A DNA stretch of 64,000 nt, taken from NCBI GenBank assembly GCA_013153275.1, contig JAADER010000033.1, positions 1 to 64,000 of the forward strand, in the 5' to 3' direction. The notes beneath the pieces were generated by a model. That model had not been told where the DNA came from, did not search any database, and worked only from the letters and a program-made list of their open reading frames with translations. Position 1 is the stretch's first letter; each line of letters opens with the position of its first letter. Position numbers and translations under genes: made by a program. Below are positions 59,188-64,000 of the stretch, in pieces. The DNA is from Thermoproteota archaeon. GTDB lineage: Archaea > Thermoproteota > Thermoprotei > Thermoproteales > Thermocladiaceae.

Positions 59188-59929
59188 AGAAGACTTCACT
59201 AGAAATCTCATACATCTTGAGCTGGCGTCGCTAGCGGACCTTTATGGGGTAACCATAGAGGACGTAGACTTAGAGAATAGAAAGGCCGTTCTTGCAGGAG
59301 ATATATCTCAGATATTCGAGATGACATGTAGAAGCATATTTGTTAAATCATTAATCACAGAAGACCTATCACTAACATACCCTAGAAGCTTTCTAGTTAA
59401 AGGTAGATCGTTAGAGAAAGTTGACACCGCATCATCACCTCTAGAGGTTGTGTTGTCTAGGCTTCTGCTAAACATCTCGAGAGTAAAATATCAAGATAGA
59501 GTGCTAGACCCCTTTTCTGGAGTTGGAGGAATATTATTTGAAGCAAGGATGCTTGGAGCACATGTCATAGGCATAGATATAGTAGAAAGATATCTGAAAA
59601 CACAGAGAAAAAATGTTGACGGAGATCTACTACTGTCAGATTCGTCATGCATGATACCACTGAGAAGAGGATCTATCGATGCTGTAGTCTCAGATCCACC
59701 TTATTCTAAGCTTTCGATAATAGATGTTGATCTAGATCTACTTTACAGGAACCTCGCAAAGATATGTGCTATAGCGCTTAAAAGAGGTGGTAGAGCTGCA
59801 GTATCCTGTATATGCTCAATACCGCTTGAAGACTATCTGGAAGAGGAAGGATTACTCCCAGTCTCTACTGGTTACCAGTATGTTCATAAGACCCTCATAC
59901 GTAAGATCGTATGTGTTGAGAAGATCTGA
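59156..59929 (+). CDS. SAM-dependent methyltransferase, Trm11/TrmG10-like
   Basis: The 257-residue protein has motif I LDPFSGVGGILFEARMLG and motif IV SDPPYSKLSII (DPPY), typical of N2-guanosine tRNA methyltransferases such as TrmG10/Trm11. The N-terminal 85 residues are shorter than a full THUMP plus linker, so the tRNA-binding domain is reduced or replaced. It overlaps DUF373 by 32 bp. The alternative is an rRNA or DNA N-methyltransferase. Confidence 0.82.
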   Translation: MRKVSAILSIREDFTRNLIHLELASLADLYGVTIEDVDLENRKAVLAGDISQIFEMTCRSIFVKSLITEDLSLTYPRSFLVKGRSLEKVDTASSPLEVVLSRLLLNISRVKYQDRVLDPFSGVGGILFEARMLGAHVIGIDIVERYLKTQRKNVDGDLLLSDSSCMIPLRRGSIDAVVSDPPYSKLSIIDVDLDLLYRNLAKICAIALKRGGRAAVSCICSIPLEDYLEEEGLLPVSTGYQYVHKTLIRKIVCVEKI

Positions 59930-59931
59930 AA

Positions 59932-60195
59932 TTATATTAGTCCCAGTCTTGAGAGTAGATCCATCGCGTTATGCTCAGGCGACAGTTTGACGTATGCTTT
60001 CTTCTCTCCCTGTGGCGTTATTAACGTGTTTACTTTAACAACCTTGACGTTATATAGCTTCTCTACGGTGTCTCTTATCTGCTTCTTTGTACATTCTCTT
60101 CTGACTATTATGGTTATCTTGTTCTCTCTCTCTGCTAGTCTGAGACTTTTCTCTGTTAGTACGAATCTAACTATCACGTTCTCCATAGCCGACAC
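59932..60195 (-). CDS. rpl23: large-subunit ribosomal protein uL23
   Basis: The 87-residue protein shows the L23 features VRFVLTEKSLRLAERENKITIIV and IRDTVEKLYNVKVVKVNTLITPQGEKKAYVKL, in part. It binds 23S rRNA at the exit tunnel. It is one base after uL4. uL2 is expected next in archaeal operons, but a methyltransferase on the opposite strand is there instead. Confidence 0.95.
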   Translation of the reverse strand: MSAMENVIVRFVLTEKSLRLAERENKITIIVRRECTKKQIRDTVEKLYNVKVVKVNTLITPQGEKKAYVKLSPEHNAMDLLSRLGLI

Positions 60196-60196
60196 C

Positions 60197-61030
60197 CTAT
60201 ATCTTGAAGAGGTTATTTAGCTTTCTCAGAGCCTCGTCGGTCCATAGTGTGAGCCTTCCTGGATGTCCTCCTGGTGCTAGGACCAGCATGTTCAACATGT
60301 CGACTCTAACAGCATCCACGCCTGGTAGGTTTCTTAATGCATTTATTACAGGACAGCTCTCACTGACTACGACTAGTATGCTCTTCGGGGTCTTGTATCT
60401 TCTGCCTCTTCTCTTTCCTTTCCCAGCCCTTATTCTTATTCTCTCATGTGCTCTCTCGATATCGTCCCACAGTCCAAGTCTCTTCAAGACTCTCTTCACA
60501 TCACTAAGAAATTGAAGCTTCTCGAAGTCCCTGACAACGACAGGCGGTATCTGGACTACAGGATCAACAATGTGACCCCTAGCCCTGACGAGGTCAGGTA
60601 TAGCAGTGGCAGCTATGGCAGACCTTATAGCAAGCCTCTTCTCCTTCTTATTTATCCTCTCGTGAATCCTCTTCTCAACCTTAGGAGGATGAGCTCTCCT
60701 GCCACCAACACACATTGGTGCAAAGGCGGCTCTAGGCCAGAGATGTCCCTTTATTCTTGGAACTCTTGCAAGACCGAGACCAACACCGAAGGACTCGGCG
60801 GTTGTTCTCTTGCCAGCCATGGGGTCAGTACCCTTAGGCTGTAGCCTCATCGTGAACGAGCTGAGGAAGGCTCTCCTTATTAGATCAACACGTACAGGAG
60901 TCCTGAAATGCTCAGGTAGCTCTATATCACTCACAGGATTACCCTCTAGATCAAATACCTTGACCCTGGTAGGAACTGTCCAGAGCGGTTTTATCCAGGG
61001 CTCCAGATTCAGCTCAGGTACAATCGCCAT
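60197..61030 (-). CDS. rpl4: large-subunit ribosomal protein uL4
   Basis: The 277-residue protein has the archaeal L4 pattern: VFDLEGNPVSDIELPEHF, QPKGTDPMAGKRTTAESFGVG, PRIKG, WPRAAFAPMCVGGRRAHPPK and PGVDAVRVDMLNMLVLAPGGHPGRLTLW, in part. The uL3 gene normally upstream is absent; hisC starts there on the plus strand. A bidirectional CTTATAAATTTT at 61061-61072 could serve both genes. Confidence 0.96.
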   Translation of the reverse strand: MAIVPELNLEPWIKPLWTVPTRVKVFDLEGNPVSDIELPEHFRTPVRVDLIRRAFLSSFTMRLQPKGTDPMAGKRTTAESFGVGLGLARVPRIKGHLWPRAAFAPMCVGGRRAHPPKVEKRIHERINKKEKRLAIRSAIAATAIPDLVRARGHIVDPVVQIPPVVVRDFEKLQFLSDVKRVLKRLGLWDDIERAHERIRIRAGKGKRRGRRYKTPKSILVVVSESCPVINALRNLPGVDAVRVDMLNMLVLAPGGHPGRLTLWTDEALRKLNNLFKI

Positions 61031-61090
61031 CTCTAGCTCTTAACCACATGCACACTACTACTTATAAATTTTGAGGTAGCTTAACGAGGA

Positions 61091-62209
61091 GTGACCAAGA
61101 TAACGACGAGACTGCATGAGTGGTCCAGAGAGGTTGAACATTATGCAGACCCAACAGCAGAGATAGATCCCAACATAAAATATGGAAGACTAATATTTAA
61201 CGAGAACCTACTCTTACCAGAAGAGTACTATATAGAGATAGTGAGACACATAGAGAAGAAGGTCGACCAAGCGATCAGATTCTACCCTTCAGCAAAAGTT
61301 AGAGAAAAAGTAGAAGATAAACTATCAGAAATATACAAAATAGACCGCGAAAAAATACTACTCACAGCAGGAGCAGACGAAGCAATGAAGCTGATATACG
61401 ACATGTGTTCAAAGATAACGGACACCACGCTCATAGTGAGACCATGCTACGGCATGGCAAAGATATATGCAAGATCCATGAGAATGAGAGCAGAGGACTA
61501 CATAATAGAGAGAGACTACACGATAGATCCCGACAAGGTTATAGAGAGAATTAGAGAGAAGAACGTTGGAATAGTATATATATGTAACCCAAACAATCCA
61601 CTAAGCATAGAGTTCGAAAAGAGAGACATAGAGAAGATAGTTGAGAGAAGTGACACAATAATGATGATAGATGAGACGTACCACGAGTTCGGGACAATAG
61701 ACCACTCAAGACTAGTAGAAAGGTACGATAACGTGGTAGTAATAAGATCCCTGTCAAAGAGCTGGGGACTTGCCGGACTCAGGCTAGGATACGTTATAGC
61801 TCCAGAGTACATAATAAGGATACTTAGAGGAATAGCACAACCTTTCAACATTAGTAGCGTAGCACTGATAGCACTAGAGAGAGCATTAGAGATGTATGAC
61901 ATAGTTCGAAAAGCAATAGAAGAGATAAAGACTATACGAGACGAGATGATTAAGAGAATAGAAGAGATAGACCATGTAACAGAAGTCTTTAGATCGCGAA
62001 CGAACTTCATAACATTTAGATTAGATAACACATTAAAGAACAGAGAGATAGTGAAGAGACTCAGAGAGAAGGGGTTCTACGTGAGAACATCGTCGGAACC
62101 TCTATTAGATAACTGTATCAGAGTAACAGTAGCACAGAGAGAAGTGATGTATAAATTCGTCACAGCACTAGAGGAAGCGATATATGAACATGAGAGATCT
62201 CATAGCTGA
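61091..62209 (+). CDS. hisC: histidinol-phosphate aminotransferase-like PLP enzyme
   Basis: The 372-residue fold-type I aminotransferase begins at GTG 61091, right after GAGGAG and 30 bases after a TATA box. Motifs: FYPSAKVREKVEDKL, TAGADEAMKLI, NPNNPLS, DETYHEFG and the PLP Lys in RSLSKSWGLAGLRLGYV. The pattern fits HisC, but no other his genes are near, and other aromatic or phosphoserine-type aminotransferases are possible. A MoaE-like gene overlaps its 3' end by 26 bp. Confidence 0.85.
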   Translation: MTKITTRLHEWSREVEHYADPTAEIDPNIKYGRLIFNENLLLPEEYYIEIVRHIEKKVDQAIRFYPSAKVREKVEDKLSEIYKIDREKILLTAGADEAMKLIYDMCSKITDTTLIVRPCYGMAKIYARSMRMRAEDYIIERDYTIDPDKVIERIREKNVGIVYICNPNNPLSIEFEKRDIEKIVERSDTIMMIDETYHEFGTIDHSRLVERYDNVVVIRSLSKSWGLAGLRLGYVIAPEYIIRILRGIAQPFNISSVALIALERALEMYDIVRKAIEEIKTIRDEMIKRIEEIDHVTEVFRSRTNFITFRLDNTLKNREIVKRLREKGFYVRTSSEPLLDNCIRVTVAQREVMYKFVTALEEAIYEHERSHS

Positions 62210-62540
62210 GATAGAGGAACAGGAGATAAGGCCAGAGAACGGTGCAGTAATAATATATATAGGAGTTGTAAAAGGATTGAAAGAGGGTAGAAAGATAGAA
62301 AAAATCCATGTAAGACATAACACAGAGAAAATCGAGAAAGAGATTTATGAAAAATTTAAGGAAGACATCGAGAAAAATAACATAAAAATTAAATTAAAAG
62401 ACGGAGACCTAAGACCAGGAGAACCAATAACAATAATCCAAATTCAGTCAGAGGACAGATATAGCGCAACAATGAAGCTTCTGAAAATAATAGATATAGT
62501 GAAAAGAAACACCATAATAGAAGAACACTACACAGACTAA
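62184..62540 (+). CDS. divergent MoaE-like protein (molybdopterin synthase large-subunit family)
   Basis: The 118-residue protein has the MoaE outline: NGAVIIYIGVVKGLKEGRK (family GAVVxFxGxVR), GDLRPGEPIT (family GxLxxGE), and SEDRYSATMKLLKIIDIVKR (family SxHRxxAFxAxxxxIDxLK). The final PIWKKE segment with the catalytic Lys pair is replaced by NTIIEEHY, and the HRxG motif is absent. It probably lacks normal molybdopterin synthase activity. Codons here are more A-rich than in the neighbours. Confidence 0.62.
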   Translation: MNMRDLIAEIEEQEIRPENGAVIIYIGVVKGLKEGRKIEKIHVRHNTEKIEKEIYEKFKEDIEKNNIKIKLKDGDLRPGEPITIIQIQSEDRYSATMKLLKIIDIVKRNTIIEEHYTD

Positions 62541-62541
62541 A

Positions 62542-63075
62542 TTACGAGACCTTACGCACAGCCCTGTACCTCTCATACATCACCCTACCTAGAGAAACCT
62601 TAGAGGAATCATAATTATAACCAAGAACCATTAACACATAGTGAAGTATACATACTCTCTCACGATCATCAAGAGCTCCTGAATCAATTAAACGTCTGAT
62701 AAAAATATCATTAATAATATGTATAAGACCTATCTTCCTAACTATCTCTACATCACTTGAGGAAACATAAGGGAAATACTCACAATTGATAGGAATATTC
62801 CTCACAATAACGCCAGACCCAACTATCCTCCTAATAATAGCTTGCGAGAAAACGGAACACATTCTAAGATCTCGACAACGAGAAAATAATCCTCTAACAA
62901 ACATTCTAAAATCCCTAATACTATTAATAGAAAATACCTCATTAGCTATGCAGGATATTTTCAGAAAATTACTAGAAACAGATAGAGAAGCAGTACATGA
63001 CCCATATAGGTATCTCACATCGCTTCCTGAAACTAATATATGAAATACATGATACTTCTCTCTAAACGTCCTCAT
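62542..63075 (-). CDS. unknown protein paired with the HerA/VirB4-like ATPase
   Basis: The 177-residue protein is helical with many Ile, Arg and Ser residues and several Cys (CTAS, CIAN, CRDLRMC, CEYF). No family, membrane helix or catalytic motif is recognised. Its start overlaps the ATPase stop by ATGA, so the two are translated together and probably act together. The region is more AT-rich than the rest of the window. Confidence 0.6.
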   Translation of the reverse strand: MRTFREKYHVFHILVSGSDVRYLYGSCTASLSVSSNFLKISCIANEVFSINSIRDFRMFVRGLFSRCRDLRMCSVFSQAIIRRIVGSGVIVRNIPINCEYFPYVSSSDVEIVRKIGLIHIINDIFIRRLIDSGALDDRERVCILHYVLMVLGYNYDSSKVSLGRVMYERYRAVRKVS

Positions 63076-63971
63076 AAAGGTCTGAACCTCATGAGAAACC
63101 TTCTAGGAAGATCTCTGAATCTTCTACAACCTGAGATCTCTATTAATGCTGATCCAGGACCGGAGTGTGGGTGAGAAATATCTAATCTAACTTTAACATT
63201 TATATTATTTAAGACACTTGAAGGAATATCATCTATAGATTGTGTTGCTAAAATGAAGTATCTTCTAAAGTTTCTACCTATCTTAATATTTTCAGAAAGT
63301 ATCGAACACTCATATGGAAAATATATATGAGCTTCATCTATTATCAGTACAACATTTCTTGTAGATTGATCTCTAAGGATCTCTACTAGGAATAGAACGT
63401 ACGCTATCTTCTGTAGATCAACAAGATCCCTAAGATCTATGCTGACAGCTTGGTTCTCTATTGATGATCTTATAATATTTTTGAGTATTTCATGAGTATC
63501 TTTAAACATATCATTATTTAAAAATCTCAATCTTCGTAATGTCGCTAACATTGTAAGCCTCTCATATCTATCTCTACAGTCAGCTAGTAACCTGTTAAAA
63601 GTATTAAATAAGGACTCTACACTGTTATTATTAATTTTCTTGAGAGTCCTTATCAGAAGCTCCTCCATTGCAGGCGATAGCATGTACCTGCTATTTCTGT
63701 ACTTTATATAGAGAATCTCATTAATTATGTCACATATTCTTGCTAAGTCTTTTAAAAACTCTAAAGGATTTATAGATATCTTACCGTAGTAATTTACGCA
63801 TTTTTCATATGATCCTAGTATGTCGAACATTACTATGTTTATATCACTTCTCTTAGTTTTTAGAGAATATCTTATCAACGTAGTCTTCCCTGATCCCGGT
63901 GGTCCTACTATCAGTATATGAGAGTCCAACATTACTGCCAGGTCTACTAGACTGTTGATCCTGCCTATCAT
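63072..63971 (-). CDS. HerA/VirB4-like P-loop ATPase
   Basis: The 299-residue protein has Walker A GPPGSGKTT at about residues 23-31, Walker B VVLIIDEAHIYFP near 207-219, and a C-terminal ILATQSIDDIPSSVLNNINVKVRL segment like the sensor region of HerA/FtsK-type motors (ATQRPxxxDxxVxxN). It lacks the N-terminal barrel of true HerA and is much shorter. It is first of a two-gene unit with the unknown downstream protein. It may act on DNA, or in secretion or pilus-like machinery; I cannot tell which. Confidence 0.78.
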   Translation of the reverse strand: MIGRINSLVDLAVMLDSHILIVGPPGSGKTTLIRYSLKTKRSDINIVMFDILGSYEKCVNYYGKISINPLEFLKDLARICDIINEILYIKYRNSRYMLSPAMEELLIRTLKKINNNSVESLFNTFNRLLADCRDRYERLTMLATLRRLRFLNNDMFKDTHEILKNIIRSSIENQAVSIDLRDLVDLQKIAYVLFLVEILRDQSTRNVVLIIDEAHIYFPYECSILSENIKIGRNFRRYFILATQSIDDIPSSVLNNINVKVRLDISHPHSGPGSALIEISGCRRFRDLPRRFLMRFRPL

Positions 63972-64000
63972 ATTTGTACTATGATGTTCATATTTTTGAG

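Noticed and set aside
61516-62031. 171-codon minus-strand open frame inside the aminotransferase gene
   Set aside because: The opposite strand carries all PLP-enzyme motifs; the antisense frame is low-complexity Ser/Ile/Leu-rich sequence produced by complementing the sense codons.
1-64000. CRISPR arrays, insertion sequences or tandem repeats
   Set aside because: Frequent GAGAGA-type runs come from Glu-Arg codons (GAG AGA) inside genes; no regularly spaced repeats, transposase genes or terminal inverted repeats were seen.

Overview
The window comes from an archaeon, most likely a hyperthermophilic member of the Thermoproteota (Crenarchaeota). The evidence is the information-processing set: RNA polymerase subunit A' as a separate gene, Elf1, TFB with a zinc ribbon, a small RFC subunit, the HerA-NurA-Mre11-Rad50 repair cluster, eL13, uL4 and uL23, geranylgeranylglyceryl phosphate synthase and an archaeal-type Elp3. 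TATA boxes lie about 25 to 35 bases before many starts, Arg and Ile codons are mostly AGA and ATA, and coding is dense. No rRNA, tRNA, insertion sequence, CRISPR array or prophage was recognised. No gene-free stretch exceeds 300 bases; the longest (40841-41057) holds an RNA gene.

Left third (1-26400): a nitrogenase-like D/K pair cut by the window edge, a CDF metal transporter, and a five-gene peptide-type ABC importer on the minus strand. Then come a Thg1-like enzyme, a methyltransferase/SWIM pair, an inositol-phosphatase-type enzyme, a glmS operon with a GlmU-like partner, CbiZ, argininosuccinate synthase without a standard start codon, a lone fumarase alpha subunit, AroA/AroD and a nucleoside phosphorylase.

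Middle (26400-44100): the minus-strand run nurA-herA-mre11-rad50-thiDN carries DNA-end resection genes followed by thiamine synthesis. MEMO and a second minus-strand group follow (rpoA1, elf1, GGGP synthase, YkgJ). rpoA1 is separated from rpoB and rpoA2. Between rpoA1 and elp3 I find a well-formed H/ACA guide RNA whose pocket arms match a conserved archaeal 16S rRNA segment, overlapped by an 11-bp inverted repeat. KsgA and an HD-domain phosphohydrolase follow elp3.

Right third (44100-64000): carB; a fusion of an EamA-type membrane transporter with a MoxR/RavA-type AAA+ ATPase; a divergent formylmethanofuran:tetrahydromethanopterin formyltransferase; PdxT; RFC small subunit; TFB; a degenerate HIT protein; eL13; a degenerate HAD protein; a coiled-coil/DUF373/methyltransferase series; uL4-uL23 detached from the rest of the ribosomal operon; a HisC-type aminotransferase; a MoaE-like protein; and an AT-rich two-gene HerA/VirB4-like ATPase unit.

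The most unusual items are the transporter-MoxR fusion, the H/ACA RNA with its overlapping inverted repeat, the nitrogenase-like pair with a Cys-to-Ser change (together with Ftr it hints at unusual redox or C1 chemistry), the argG start, HerA with a zinc-binding tail, and the paired genes at the right edge. Assignments rest on motif recognition by eye; no database search was possible.
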